Below, one piece after another: positions 20,149 to 30,789 of a DNA stretch of 64,000 nucleotides. The DNA is from Prunus persica. Lineage: Eukaryota > Streptophyta > Magnoliopsida > Rosales > Rosaceae. Location: contig NC_034015.1 of NCBI RefSeq assembly GCF_000346465.2, positions 14,987,507 through 15,051,506 of the forward strand. The letters run 5' to 3'. Made by a program: the position numbers and the translations under genes. A model generated the notes under the pieces. The model was not told the origin of the DNA and searched no databases. It saw nothing but the letters and a program-made list of their open reading frames with translations. Each line of letters opens with the position of its first letter. The stretch's first letter is position 1.

Positions 20149-21507
20149 ATGACTCAGATCTTGCATATCTCCACAACCACGGTCAGACCAACAACTCAGG
20201 ACGATCAATTAACAGCTCCTAAAATTGAGTTAACTCCATGGGATCTGAGATTAATCCAATTTGATTACATTCAAAAGGGGATTCTCTTCCACAAATCAGC
20301 TGAGACAGAAGACAGCAATGTCAGCCTAGTACAACGCCTAAAAGACTCTCTTTCCCTCACCTTGAACATCTTTTACCCGCTTGCTGGCCGCCTGGTTGTA
20401 TCTGAAAATGCTGAAGATAGCACTGTTTCTATCTCCATCAAGTGTAACGGTGCAGGAGCTGAGTTTGTCCATGCAGCTGCTGACGGCGTCAAGGTGGCTG
20501 ATATCCTTAACCCTTACATTCCTGATCACGTCATCTTCAACCTCTTTTCCTTAAATGAAGTTCGAAACTACGAAGGAGTTTCGAAACCACTTCTATCAGC
20601 ACAAGTGACGGAGCTTCTAGATGGCATCTTTATCGGTTGCAGCCTAAACCACCTGGTTGCCGACGGTACTTCTTTCTGGCATTTCTTTAATACTTGGGCA
20701 GAAATCTCTCGTTCTGGCTCCCATAAAATTTTGCAACCTCGTCCCGTTTTTGGCCGACAGTTTCTTGACGGGGTAATTGATCTCCCAGTTCACTTACCCT
20801 TCTCCTATAGTGAAATCATTGGTGAGCCTATAATCAAATCGTCTTCTTTCAATGCTTTCTTACAAAGGGTAGTGTTTCACTTTCCCAAAGAAAAAATAGC
20901 AAAGCTCAAAGCAAAGGCCAATGCTGAGATGGGCACAACCAGTAACATCTCATCTCTTCAGGCACTCATGGCTCATCTTTGGCAAGCCACGACACGTGCC
21001 AGGCATCTCCAACCTGATCAGCAGGTTAACTATCGGTTTGCAATAGGGTTGAGGCAAAGATGGGAGCCTGAAACGTTGCCAAAAGAGTACCTCGGGACTG
21101 CGATTATAGGCGTTAATGTGACCGCCATTGCAAGTGAGCTGCTACAAAATGGACTTGGCTGGGCAGCTTCCCAAATAAACAAAAAAATTTCCTCCCTGAC
21201 ACCTGAACAAGCGAGGAATGACTTGGTGGATTGGGTAAATAAACCTACACTTATTCCGAATATGAGGAACCCAACATTGTTGGCCAGATTACTTACAGGA
21301 AGCTCTCCTCGGTTCAATGTGTATGGTAATGATTTTGGGTGGGGGAGACCACTTGCTGTTCGAAGTGGAGCTGGTGACAAAATGGATGGGAAGTTAACAG
21401 TGTTTCCTGGGGCTGAAGAAGGAAGCATAGACTTTGAAGCTTGCCTTTTGCCTGAGACTATACAAACTATGATGGACGATGCAGAGTTCATGGAGGCTGT
21501 AGCTTAA
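20149..21507 (+). CDS. BAHD acyltransferase D, intact
   Basis: 452 residues from the ATG at 20149. An in-frame ATG 63 bp upstream would add 21 residues absent from all sister proteins, so I chose the downstream MTQI start, which is preceded by AAAA like the sisters. HXXXD is HLVAD at 168-172 and DFGWG is at 395-399. Relative to the sisters it has a one-residue insertion before IELTPWDL (TAPKIEL) and a polar SIKCNGAGAEFVHA stretch. A TATATAA sequence lies only about 40 bp before the chosen ATG, which would leave a very short leader, so the true TATA may be elsewhere. A recent partial copy lies 2.5 kb upstream (17615-17876). Confidence 0.93.
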   Translation: MTQILHISTTTVRPTTQDDQLTAPKIELTPWDLRLIQFDYIQKGILFHKSAETEDSNVSLVQRLKDSLSLTLNIFYPLAGRLVVSENAEDSTVSISIKCNGAGAEFVHAAADGVKVADILNPYIPDHVIFNLFSLNEVRNYEGVSKPLLSAQVTELLDGIFIGCSLNHLVADGTSFWHFFNTWAEISRSGSHKILQPRPVFGRQFLDGVIDLPVHLPFSYSEIIGEPIIKSSSFNAFLQRVVFHFPKEKIAKLKAKANAEMGTTSNISSLQALMAHLWQATTRARHLQPDQQVNYRFAIGLRQRWEPETLPKEYLGTAIIGVNVTAIASELLQNGLGWAASQINKKISSLTPEQARNDLVDWVNKPTLIPNMRNPTLLARLLTGSSPRFNVYGNDFGWGRPLAVRSGAGDKMDGKLTVFPGAEEGSIDFEACLLPETIQTMMDDAEFMEAVA

Positions 21508-22080
21508 GTAATTAAGGGTATATATCCCTGAATCCGAAGTCTTGTGTTTGATTTCTCGCTCTCTAGTATTTCTTGTGTGAAAAATAAAAAAATGTGTGTC
21601 AATTTGTGTAAAAGCAATAATGTATGCCAATGTGTGTAACTGAATAAAAAATTTGCCTGTGTGCACTATACCATATGGTGGGTGCATTTTGGTATTGCTC
21701 AGTTTCATCATAATTGAGAAATGTATAATCATATTTCCTTTAGGATCTGCGTTATTTCTCATTTTAATTTAGGGATTTTCAATATAATTAAGGATAAATA
21801 AAATGTACGGTAGGGTATTTTTTTGGAATTCAATCAATCTTTCGCTTGTGTGACCAGATCTTAAATTATTCAAAAATACTATTCATATTACATTTATATA
21901 CCACCTTATTTTAAATAGCCAATTGCTGAGCTAGGATTTTTGGCAAGAGGATGCCCAGCAAATTCAAAATCTCTTTGTGTTGACAAAGCAAGCTAAAAGA
22001 CATTGCTGATTCTGTGAATCTTTTGTCTAATTTTGTTTTATATTTACTTGTTGATGAATTAATATCTAAAGTGGCTCATG
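21508..22080. other. 3' flank of acyltransferase D
   Basis: 3' UTR and AT-rich spacer without coding potential. 22017-22080 overlaps the duplicated segment described at 19337-19445. Confidence 0.5.
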
Positions 22081-22620
22081 CTACTTATGGTTGCTTTTGG
22101 TGGGGGTAATGACAATTAATATATCTACTCGCTGAGGCACACTTGAAGTTGTCGTGGCACCCAAGCCTTCAGCACTCCCTATAAACTTTGTTCGAAAGTT
22201 TACACTGTGGCCCTGCCTCCCCAAAACAATTGAGGCTAGCTGATGTAGATAAGGAGGTAGAATCATATTCAAATCACCCGCAACATGCTCTGATACCAGG
22301 TTGATATGAGATTTGTATTGATCCAAATGTTTAAGTAATTTAATTTTCTTTTCACATGGGATTTGGTTTTCCATTTTCTTTTCTTTGCTTCACATACAAA
22401 TCATGTGAAGCAACTCATAAACAAAATAGCAAACTATACACACCAAATACAAACATGTAGCAGATCCTTACAACAAACCAAAGGAAAGAATAATTTGCTT
22501 TTGCTGCAAAAAGAATCAACTGTATCAAAATTATCTCTCCTTGCTGATCAGACAAGGAGACCTTGTATCCAACTGTGCGGCTACCCACCAAATATCCATC
22601 TCTTCCAACATAAAGCTAGT
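22081..22620 (-). mobile_element. LTR retrotransposon fragment (LTR-PBS junction)
   Basis: On the minus strand TGGTATCAGAGC, a perfect initiator tRNA-Met primer-binding site, occurs at 22287-22298. Upstream of it (22299 to about 22620) is LTR-like DNA. Downstream (22081-22286) is a short piece of internal region with an open but unrecognised frame of about 60 codons. Gag, protease and reverse transcriptase are absent. The PBS type and layout suggest a Copia element. Confidence 0.6.
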
Positions 22621-22626
22621 GAAGTG

Positions 22627-22935
22627 TGTTGGAAATTTAATAATATAATAGTTTATATTATAATATTTAATTTTATTATTGAATGAAAAATCTTAGGTTT
22701 GCTTTGTAGTTATTGCAAGTGTTGGTTGTCATTTGAACAAGCCACCGTTTGGTATTCTCAGAAAATACCATATAATTATGATAAGAAGTTGCATATGTTG
22801 GAAACAGCCACGATTGTTTGTTTTAAGAATGATGTTTAGGTTTTATATAAACCCAACAGGTTCCTCTTTGTATATAAATTCTTACCCGTGGAAAAACAGA
22901 GTATTCCCTTGTGCGCTAGTTTTACTATTGTGATC
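22627..22935 (+). mobile_element. Copia-type LTR, probably solo
   Basis: Begins TGTTGGAAATTTAATAATAT and carries a TATATAAACCC-like promoter, GGTTCCTCTTTGTATATA and TTCCCTTGTGCGCTAGTTTTAC, wording typical of Copia LTRs in dicots. No internal domain adjoins it. The right end is not exact because no clear target duplication was found. Confidence 0.55.
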
Positions 22936-23544
22936 AATTATGGGTCTAATCTTGAGAGTACAAATATAAAATTGGTTCGTCATAGTCTTAAATTGAAGTG
23001 CTTCAATTTAGCATAAGGACAAGTAAGGGTGGATCTACACTTGGGCTAGAGTGAGCTCCAGGGCAGTGCTGATTTTTTTTTTTGTAGGCTTAGTGGTATA
23101 AGCCAAATCTAGGTAAAGTAAATAATAGTCTAGCCCTCTATTTAAAACAAGCCCAACCCTCTATGTAGAAATAAACCCACCCTTAAAGCATATATGAAAT
23201 AGTAAACATGCAATGCATAACCTATATAAATTTGATTAAAAGCAAACATCAGAATTTTTCTTCTAGCCACCTAAAACGCCATATTTGAACCTTCAAAGCC
23301 TAGAAGAAATAACTCTCCCCCTCTAAAAAATTGGACCAACTTATCTTCAGTGGGTTCTTCAATCTTGGTAAGTTTTTCTCTTTTTTTTTTATTCAATTTT
23401 CAATTTCCAATTTTAATTGTTGTTGTTAAGTTTTTATGATTTAGGGTTTGGGTGAAAACTTGTTATATATGTTTTATTTTTACAACTTGAATTATTAATT
23501 GATATTTATGATTTTTGGTATCTAATATTTCTTGTTAGGATATC
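22936..23544. other. Leader region of a hAT-derived fragment
   Basis: Contains GGGTGGATCTACACTTGGGC near 23030, which looks like a hAT left end. A probable untranslated exon and intron follow (donor GGTAAGTTTT near 23368, acceptor TTGTTAG at about 23537) and lead to the short exon at 23545. No other gene is seen. Confidence 0.4.
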
Positions 23545-23712
23545 ATGTCACATGATGATAATAGACCAGCAAAGAGAGGAAAAACTATTTATTCATTCTT
23601 CAAAAAAAGTGGTAACGATAACAAGGATACACCTTCTGCATCTGATGTTGATACTTCAATTCCTGATGAACCTACTCAACTTGGATCTCAAGTAGTTGAA
23701 CAATGTGTTTGA
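23545..23712 (+). pseudogene. hAT transposase-like N-terminal exon (TTF/MYM-type zinc-finger protein relic)
   Basis: A 55-codon frame, starting MSHDDNRPAKRGKTIYSFFK and rich in acidic/Ser residues, ends in TGA. The basic K+G+..I.SFFKK start resembles plant zinc-finger MYM-type, hAT-derived proteins. The TTF zinc finger, the catalytic region and the dimerisation domain are all missing; the following DNA is a different transposon. It is a relic only. Confidence 0.4.
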
Positions 23713-23847
23713 TTTGATATTTATTTATATTTTTGACTTCTTTGTGTTATTTGCTCGTAATGTGGTCTTGTTTGATTTATAAAATTTTATTTACATTTTT
23801 GTTTCAAGAGTAAAAAGGCTTATAATATATCTCCTGTAAAAAATAAA

Positions 23848-24932
23848 GGTTTTTTTATCACAAAACGTCATTGACATTTGCGAAACTATCAGATTGCATC
23901 CTTAAAGTTTTTTTATGTCACTCATGATCCCTGACGTCAATATAAATGCTCTTAAATAATCCCTACTATAACTTCTCGTTAAAAAATTCATTAAATCTCA
24001 TGACATAAGATCACGCGCCCATTTATAAGAGACATAATCATCAGACCAACTCCCTTTTACCTCCTTACCCCTCAAATTCATTTTTGAGAAATCGGATTTT
24101 TCAATGGTGTGGGAAATTGGGCGGTAAAGCTGATCGGCAAAAGTGAAATTAGAAGCAAGAATCTCCTAATAGTGATTGAGAGAAGATGGATGAGGCAAAT
24201 AAAACCATCGAAAAGGGTGAAAGGCTGCAAAATATAAAGGTAAGAATCTTTTGAAAATTCAAAAGCAAAGTGTTCATTTCGAAGTATTCTTTTGTGTTTG
24301 TTGAGAATCTTTTGCTTCTGTGATGAGGATTTTTTGTTATGCTTTGGGTGTGGTCCATATTTGACTAGTTTGTGTAATATTTAAATATGGGGGTTTGTTT
24401 ATTGTTTTGTTGCTTTGGTTGTTGTCAGTGTGTGATTGTGGTTTGTCATTTAAAGTGATTTTTTATGTATGGAAGTGGTTTTTGATGATGTAACTGGAGT
24501 TGGTTCAATTTATTCAACGTGTGTTGTTTGTAGTTCAATTTGTTCATGTTCTTTCCTTCCATTTTCAGCGCTCGCTTATTCTTCGTCCAGAGTAAGACAT
24601 TCTTTTAGGATGTGAAAATGCAACTGTAGCTTTAGTTGCGCCCTAAACACAAAAACCCATATATAAAGTCCTTCTGGCCCGCCAATTCCAACAAGAGATA
24701 GAGGGAAATGTTTAATTGGCGGCAAAGGGAGTTGGTCTGATGATTATATCCTCATAAAATGGGCACGTGATCACACATAATGAGATTTAACGATTTTTTT
24801 GATAGAAAGTCATAATATGGACTATTTAAGAGCACCCATATTAACGTTAGGGACCACAAGTGATACAAAAAAACTTTAAGGAAGCAATCTGATAGTTTCG
24901 TGAACGTCAGAGACGTTTTGTGATAAAAAGCC
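23848..24932. mobile_element. MITE with ~200-bp terminal inverted repeats (Mutator-like)
   Basis: The left end, GGTTTTTTTATCACAAAACG at 23848, is mirrored by CGTTTTGTGATAAAAAGCC ending at 24932. Inverted similarity extends about 200 bp inward, through GTTGGTCTGATGATTAT-like blocks. AAATAAA flanks both sides (23841-23847 and 24933-24939), consistent with a 7-9 bp duplication. The 0.65-kb centre is non-coding. Very long inverted repeats and a roughly 9-bp duplication suggest the Mutator superfamily. Confidence 0.68.
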
Positions 24933-25024
24933 AAATAAAATTTAGCCTACGTCTATAAAAATTCATAAGTCCGCCATTGAGTATAGGGGCGAAATCTATC
25001 TTTAGGACATTGCAATTCTTGCAA

Positions 25025-25280
25025 GCCTCAATCGCTAAAGTTGTCAATATTTCTATTTATGTTTATTGATATACATTAATTTCCTATAAATTTGTTATTG
25101 TATTTGATTATTACAATTCTATTGAGAATTATTATTATTATTAAAATCATCTTCGTACCGGCACAAATTTTACCAAGCCAACAAAGTGTCCAAGGGCAGC
25201 TCACAGAAAGTAGACACAGATCAAGTCCGGCAATACTCGAACTGCAACAAGAAGTACCTTGACCAGAATAATGTGATTAG
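25025..25280 (+). repeat. Duplicated 3'-flank block, copy 2
   Basis: Partner of 15662-16014. It lies upstream of acyltransferase E and indicates that the ancestor of this stretch once followed a C-like gene now lost. Confidence 0.8.
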
Positions 25281-25374
25281 AGTCTGGACCAAGTAACTAA
25301 ACTTCTTTCATCTTGCTTATGTTTGTTTTATGTTTTGCTGTATATCTTTTCCTTTTCTGTTCTACTATTTTATG

Positions 25375-25575
25375 TTAAAGAAATATCCATGCTTATCTTG
25401 TTATATCATCAAACTTAAGCAAAGCCACCGTCCATACTTAAATAAATTTATTACATATAATATTCGATTTTTCTGTGTTTGTTTATTGTTGACCAAAATT
25501 GGGTAGCCAACTACACTATATTCAAACACTACCAAGAGCCTTTCAAAAGTGTGGGAGGCAATCAATCTGGGCAAA
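25375..25575 (+). promoter_or_regulatory. Promoter region of acyltransferase E (duplicated at 31196-31580)
   Basis: The 200 bp before the start of E contain CATGCTTATCTTGTTATATC, AATATTCGATTTTTCTGTGT and GAGGCAATCAATCTGGGCAAA. All recur in order before the broken copy at 31581. No unambiguous TATA box could be chosen. Confidence 0.55.
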
Positions 25576-26946
25576 ATGACTCGGATTTGGCATATCTCCA
25601 CAAACACCATCCGACCAACAAATCATAATGATCAGCTAATTCATAGAATTGAGTTAACTCCATGGGATTTGCGCCTAATCCAACTTGATTATATCCAAAA
25701 GGGGCTTCTCTTTCAAAAACCAGCAGAGTTAGAACAGAGCAACAGCTTGATTCAACACCTACAAGCCACTCTTTCCCAAACCTTGAACATCTTCTACCCG
25801 CTTGCCGGCCGCCTAGCTGTGATCGAAAATGAAGATAACACCACTTGTTTTTCCATCAACTGTAATAGCGATGGAGCCTTGTTTGTTCATGCAGCTGCTG
25901 ACGGGGTCAAAATGGCTGATATCCTTGACTCTGTTTATGTTCCAGATGACATTGTTAACAACCTCTTCTCTATGAAGGAGGCTTGGAACTACGAAGGCAT
26001 TTCGAAACCATTGCTTGCAGCACAAGTGACTGAGCTTGTTGATGGCATCTTTATTGGTTGCAGCATAAACCACACGGCTGCTGACGGTACCTCTTTCTGG
26101 CATTTCTTCAATACTTGGTCTGAAATATCTCGTCTTGGCGGTTATGATAAAATTTATAAACCTCATCCTGTTTTGGGCCGCCAATTTTATGAAGGGGTGA
26201 TTGATCTCCCAATTCACCTACCCTCCTCCTATGTCAATGAAATCAAGAGCAAGCAGCTTATAATTGGACATGGTTCATCTTCAGATTCTTTACAAAGGGT
26301 AGTGTTTCATTTTCCCAAAGAAAAAGTTGCATGGCTCAAATCCAAGGCCAATGCTGAGATGGGCACCATTGACAGTAACATTAGCATCTCATCCCTTCAA
26401 GCACTCATGGCTCATCTTTGGCGGGCGATAACACGCGGCAGACATCTGAACCCAGATCAAGAGGTTGCTTATCGCGTTGCGGTGGGATTGAGGCAAAGAT
26501 TGAATCCACGATTGCCAAAAGAGTACCTCGGGAATGCCCTTCTAGGCGTTATTGTCAAGTGCACTGCAGGGGAGCTGCTAGAACATGGGCTAGGCTGGGC
26601 GGCTTCCCAAATAAACAAGACAATTGCTTCCCTGACAGCTGAAGAAGCGAGGAAGTACATGGAGGATTGGGTAAAAGCTCCTACATTTCTTTCAAATATG
26701 CTGGGGGAACCAACAAATGTGGAATTGGTCACAGGAAGCTCGCCGCGGTTCAATGTGTATGGTAATGATTTTGGATGGGGAAGCCCGGTTGCTGTGCGAA
26801 GCGGAATTCCAGAGAGAAAGCTTGGGAAGCTGACAGTGTTTCCTGGGCCAGAAGATGGAAGTATTGATTTTGAAGCTTGCCTTTTGACTGAGACTCTTCG
26901 AGCTATGGCCGACGATGCAGAATTCATGAAGGCTGTGCTCACATGA
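25576..26946 (+). CDS. BAHD acyltransferase E, HTAAD variant
   Basis: 456 residues from the MTRI start at 25576; a longer in-frame ATG at 25549 adds nine residues not seen in the sisters. The HXXXD motif is HTAAD at 166-170, with small residues between the catalytic His and the conserved Asp. DFGWG is at 398-402, followed by SPVAVRSG instead of the usual RPVAVRSG. The linker after the N-terminal domain is longer than in sisters (NEIKSKQLIIGHGSSSDS) and includes a duplicated Ser/Ile stretch. The promoter is shared with the truncated copy at 31581, whose N-terminal half is nearly the same, so that copy derives from E or its parent. Confidence 0.93.
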   Translation: MTRIWHISTNTIRPTNHNDQLIHRIELTPWDLRLIQLDYIQKGLLFQKPAELEQSNSLIQHLQATLSQTLNIFYPLAGRLAVIENEDNTTCFSINCNSDGALFVHAAADGVKMADILDSVYVPDDIVNNLFSMKEAWNYEGISKPLLAAQVTELVDGIFIGCSINHTAADGTSFWHFFNTWSEISRLGGYDKIYKPHPVLGRQFYEGVIDLPIHLPSSYVNEIKSKQLIIGHGSSSDSLQRVVFHFPKEKVAWLKSKANAEMGTIDSNISISSLQALMAHLWRAITRGRHLNPDQEVAYRVAVGLRQRLNPRLPKEYLGNALLGVIVKCTAGELLEHGLGWAASQINKTIASLTAEEARKYMEDWVKAPTFLSNMLGEPTNVELVTGSSPRFNVYGNDFGWGSPVAVRSGIPERKLGKLTVFPGPEDGSIDFEACLLTETLRAMADDAEFMKAVLT

Positions 26947-27314
26947 AGTGCCCTGCTTTTGAAATTGGCTTGCAAATTAAAGTTTGTCAGTGTGCTTAAT
27001 TTCAAGGTTGGTGAAATTTACTAGGTTAACCAACTGAATCAAGCAGTTATATTTAGAAAATGATGAATTTACTTTGCACATGTCCATTGAGATGTATGTT
27101 GCTTGAAATCCCTCATCTTAATATGTAGAAACTTCACCACTCTCAGTTCATAATCAAACTTAACCGTCAAATTCTCATTCATAATACTAACAAACTGGTG
27201 TCCTTCGAATTAAGGGAATTTTTTTTTCTTTCAAAAAGTTAAATGCTCTCATGAGAATGAGATTACCAAGTAGCTATTACTCAAGTGGTATGTAAGAAGA
27301 GGTTCAAGTACGAA
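26947..27314. other. 3' flank of acyltransferase E
   Basis: Includes the 3' UTR and a stretch near 27100-27150 (GTTGCTTGAAATCCCTCATC) also seen at 19588-19640, another trace of duplication. No gene is supportable. Confidence 0.5.
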
Positions 27315-27690
27315 TTCCTGCTCATGAGATTCGGGTTCGGTGAGCATCGCAACAGTGCAGGTAAGGTTAGGTGGTGGGATGCAGTGAGCTGATCTGTTTG
27401 GTGCATTAAATCAACATTATTTTTTTCAATGCATTCAGAAGAAATTAATTATGCTTTGGAACTTTTATTATATTATTATTATGTTTTGAAAAGCACCCAT
27501 GCTTGTCATGGCCTTTTAGAAAAAAACACCCATCCTACTTAAAATAAATTATGTGCGTATCTGCTATTGATTTTATGCGTTTGTTTGTGCGTATCTGCTA
27601 TTGATTTTATGCGCTGAGCCATGAGCCAGTTTGAGTATAATGGAAATGCCATAGCCTTTTATAATGAGTACCACATTCCGTCACAATCAC
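27315..27690 (+). repeat. Duplicated promoter block, copy 3 (upstream of F)
   Basis: Corresponds to 16240-16640 and 19670-20085, with an internal deletion near 27400-27460 and a small tandem duplication of GTGCGTATCTGCTATTGATT at 27552-27610. It ends about 30-60 bp before the ATG of acyltransferase F. Confidence 0.86.
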
Positions 27691-27721
27691 CAAAGCTTCA
27701 ACATTTCACAATCTGGGAGAA

Positions 27722-29074
27722 ATGAATCAGATTCGGCGCATCTCGACGTGCACCATCCGACCAACAAGCCATAAAGATCAGCTACCAGCTCAGAGAATTG
27801 AGCTAACTCCATGGGACCTGCGACTCATCCAACTTGATTACATCCAAAAGGGACTTCTCTTCCACAAACCAGTGGAGAAAGAAGCAAACCAGAGTTTGAT
27901 ACAACACCTAAAAGCCTCTCTTTCCCACACCTTGAACATCTTCTACCCGCTTGCCGGCCGCCTAGCCGTGACTGAAGACGAAGATAATACCACTTGTTTT
28001 TCCATCAACTGTAATGGCGATGGAGCCTTGTTCGTCCATGCATCTGCCGATGGTGTCGAAGTGTCTGATATCCTTGACTCTGTTTATGTCCCTGCTGACA
28101 TTGTCTCTAATCTCTTTTCCCTCAATGAGGTCCCGAACTTCGAAGGCATTTCCAAACCATTGCTTGCAGTACAAGTGACTGAGCTATTTGATGGCTTCTT
28201 TATTGGTTGCAGCATAAACCACATGGTTGTGGACGGTACCTCTTTTTGGCATTTCTTTAACACTTGGTCTGAAATTTCTCGTATTGGCTTTGATAAAATT
28301 TCTCAACCTTGCCCTGTTTTTGGCCGTCGTGAGTATCATGACAGCTTGATTGATCTCCCAATTCACCTACCCATGTCCTACGATGAAATCAGAAGTAAGC
28401 ATCTTATAATCGGACCGTCCTCCTATTCGTTACAAACTGTAGTATTTCATTTTCCCAAAGAAAAACTAGCAGAGCTCAAAGCAAAGGCCAATGCTGAAAT
28501 GGTCAACAATAACATCTCAACTCTTCAAGCACTCATGGCTCATCTTTGGCTAGCCACAACGCGTTGCAGACATCTCAATCCAAATCAAGAGGTTACTTAT
28601 CTAATTGCGGTAGGATTGAGGCAAAAGTTGAAGCCACCATTGCCAAAAGAATACTTTGGAAATGGGGTCCTAGGCGTTAATGTAAAATCCAGTGCAAGTG
28701 AGCTGCTACACCATGGACTAGGCTGGGCCGCTTCGCAAATAAACAAAACAATCGCTTCCCTGACAGCTGAAGAAGCGAGGAAGTACTTGCAGGGTTGGGA
28801 AAAAGCCCCTATATTTCTTCCAAAGTTCAGCGATCCAAAAATGGTGGGATTGCTCACAGGAAGCTCGCCGAGGTTCAATGTGTATGGCAATGATTTCGGG
28901 TGGGGGAGACCAGTTGCGGTGCGAAGCGGAGCTGCCAACAACATGGATGGGAAGTTGACTGTGTTTCCTGGGGCTGAAGAAGGCAGTGTAGATTTTGAAG
29001 CTTGCCTTTTGCCTGAGACTATACAAGCTATGTTGGACGATGCAGAGTTCATGGAGGCTGCAGCGCTGGCATGA
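27722..29074 (+). CDS. BAHD acyltransferase F, intact
   Basis: 450 residues, single exon, starting MNQI. HXXXD is HMVVD at 167-171 and DFGWG is at 391-395. The region before the active site reads [14 protein letters not shown] where the sisters have [10 protein letters not shown]. The C-terminus ends AEFMEAAALA. Its promoter block is shared with D, while its N-terminal half ([16 protein letters not shown]) is closest to E, so it may be a recombinant or an intermediate copy. It is the last intact member before the degraded end of the array. Confidence 0.94.
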   Translation: MNQIRRISTCTIRPTSHKDQLPAQRIELTPWDLRLIQLDYIQKGLLFHKPVEKEANQSLIQHLKASLSHTLNIFYPLAGRLAVTEDEDNTTCFSINCNGDGALFVHASADGVEVSDILDSVYVPADIVSNLFSLNEVPNFEGISKPLLAVQVTELFDGFFIGCSINHMVVDGTSFWHFFNTWSEISRIGFDKISQPCPVFGRREYHDSLIDLPIHLPMSYDEIRSKHLIIGPSSYSLQTVVFHFPKEKLAELKAKANAEMVNNNISTLQALMAHLWLATTRCRHLNPNQEVTYLIAVGLRQKLKPPLPKEYFGNGVLGVNVKSSASELLHHGLGWAASQINKTIASLTAEEARKYLQGWEKAPIFLPKFSDPKMVGLLTGSSPRFNVYGNDFGWGRPVAVRSGAANNMDGKLTVFPGAEEGSVDFEACLLPETIQAMLDDAEFMEAAALA

Positions 29075-30389
29075 TTAAACTCTTTGCAAGTTTTTCAATT
29101 TGCGTAACCCAAAACAATAATGTTTGTCTTTGCATGTTCTCAGTCTTACCGAAATCTCCAATTACCCTGATTTGTGCAAGGGTATAATGGTTATTTTACG
29201 CCCATTTTCCTAATCGAGCCTCTATTTTTTTTTTTTGAGGTCCTTTCCTATTGAAAGGGGCGATAGCATATTAAACTCACACTTATTTATAAGAATGTCA
29301 ACCACTAGATTAATCTAATGAATTTTAATCAATCCACGTCAGCATAATTGTATTAGACTAACAATCACTAGTTGCACCTTATAACTTACAATTTTACCAT
29401 TTCTTTCATAATTAAATCATTTTCTCCACCAACATCATTTAACTGTCCGATTAATTTACCATCATGAACCCTAATTTTCTTTAGCAAAATTAAAACCCTA
29501 GGGCCAATCTTAGCACCTAAGGTAAACCAAATAGAACATTTGTGATTTTAGGAAGAAAAAATAAAGTGAAGTATCCCTCCGTCTAAACAATTAATTAATA
29601 GTGCACATGCATGCATAACCTATTTGAGGCAAATTTCTATTGTCACAACTTAAATAATTTTTGTTTTTATTTTTTATACTATCGCTATTAAAGAAGGGAG
29701 AATCGAACTTGGAGTTACAAACCCCTTGCTGTTAAATAAATTACCTAAGTATCTGATTTTGGTATTTTATCTGTTTATTTATTGAAAATGGCCCACTTGA
29801 CCATGGACGGCTAAAGGACCTGGCCTATAATTACTAGGGTATATTACAAATTTTGAGTTTAATTGATAAAAACACAAAATAACATACCATTCTCCTATAC
29901 CTTATAATTCAAGGAAGTTGTGGTTACTCATTTTTAGATTTACTCTAAGATTTGAGACAAAATTAGTTTAAAAATAAATATGTCATCTTTTCTTTTCTTT
30001 TCTATTTTTAACTTTTAACGGTATAATATATTAATCTATATATATAGCAAAAAGCAAAGAGTGGTGAAACATTCAAAATATCAAAAAACGCCTTTGATTA
30101 ATGCAAAAATTAAGAATTAAAATTATTAATTATTAGGATAATAGGGTACATTCACACTTTTTCATATTTTAAAAAATTTTAAATTTAAAATAAAATCAGA
30201 TAATGTGTCTTATTTTTATGGAACACAACTACTCATTATCTTTTTTAATTCTAGAAAGAAAAAAAAACTAATTGCTTGCGTGTGCCAACTTAAAAAACTA
30301 AAAGTAAACAAACAAAAAAAATCACTCCAACCAAAATATGTTTCTCCCTCAGAGAACCAAGAACAGGTTTGAGCCATCATTGCTCAAAA
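29075..30389. other. AT-rich spacer, no gene seen
   Basis: 1.3 kb of AT-rich DNA with long A and T tracts. Nothing coding, no clear element ends and no structural RNA were found. Confidence 0.5.
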
Positions 30390-30632
30390 ATACTTATAAG
30401 GAGTTGGGCTATTCTCCCCCATTGCCAATTGGTTTTATTATAGAACATCAACTTCCTTCATGGTATTAGAGCGGGTTAGCTCACGTGTGAAAGCTCAACG
30501 GCCACACGTACTCTATGTCACTCAATATGTGTTGTCCACATGTTAAGCTTGAAAATGCACCATACATGCGGAGATGTGTGAGAATATGAGATAAAAAAGT
30601 TCCACATTAAAAAATTAAAAAACCTAACTATG
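30390..30632 (+). mobile_element. TRIM retrotransposon remnant, copy 2
   Basis: The end of one LTR (CTTATAAGGAGTTGGGCTAT... to 30460) is followed by TGGTATTAGAGC at 30461-30472, a degenerate tRNA-Met primer-binding site. A roughly 100-bp internal stretch comes next, then the beginning of a second LTR (TGTGAGAATATGAGA at 30577). The LTR matches copy 1 at 13599. A 3' LTR beginning so soon after the PBS shows that the element is a miniature. Confidence 0.62.
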
Positions 30633-30789
30633 ATACCATGATAACAAAGTTTAATAAAGACATAGCAAGAAAATTTGAGAAGAAGCTTACGATTTCTTTG
30701 ATTAATTTTCTCTCTTTTTCAATCTACTTTACAGTACAGTAATTATATGACTGAAGCACTTAGCTTCTCAGCTACGATTTAACAAACAA

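Noticed and set aside
23026..24978. A complete hAT element enclosing the zinc-finger exon and the Mutator-like MITE
   Set aside because: Hinted ends (AAGGGTGGATCTAC and CAATGGCGGACTTAT, reverse complemented) are weak and no 8-bp duplication was found.
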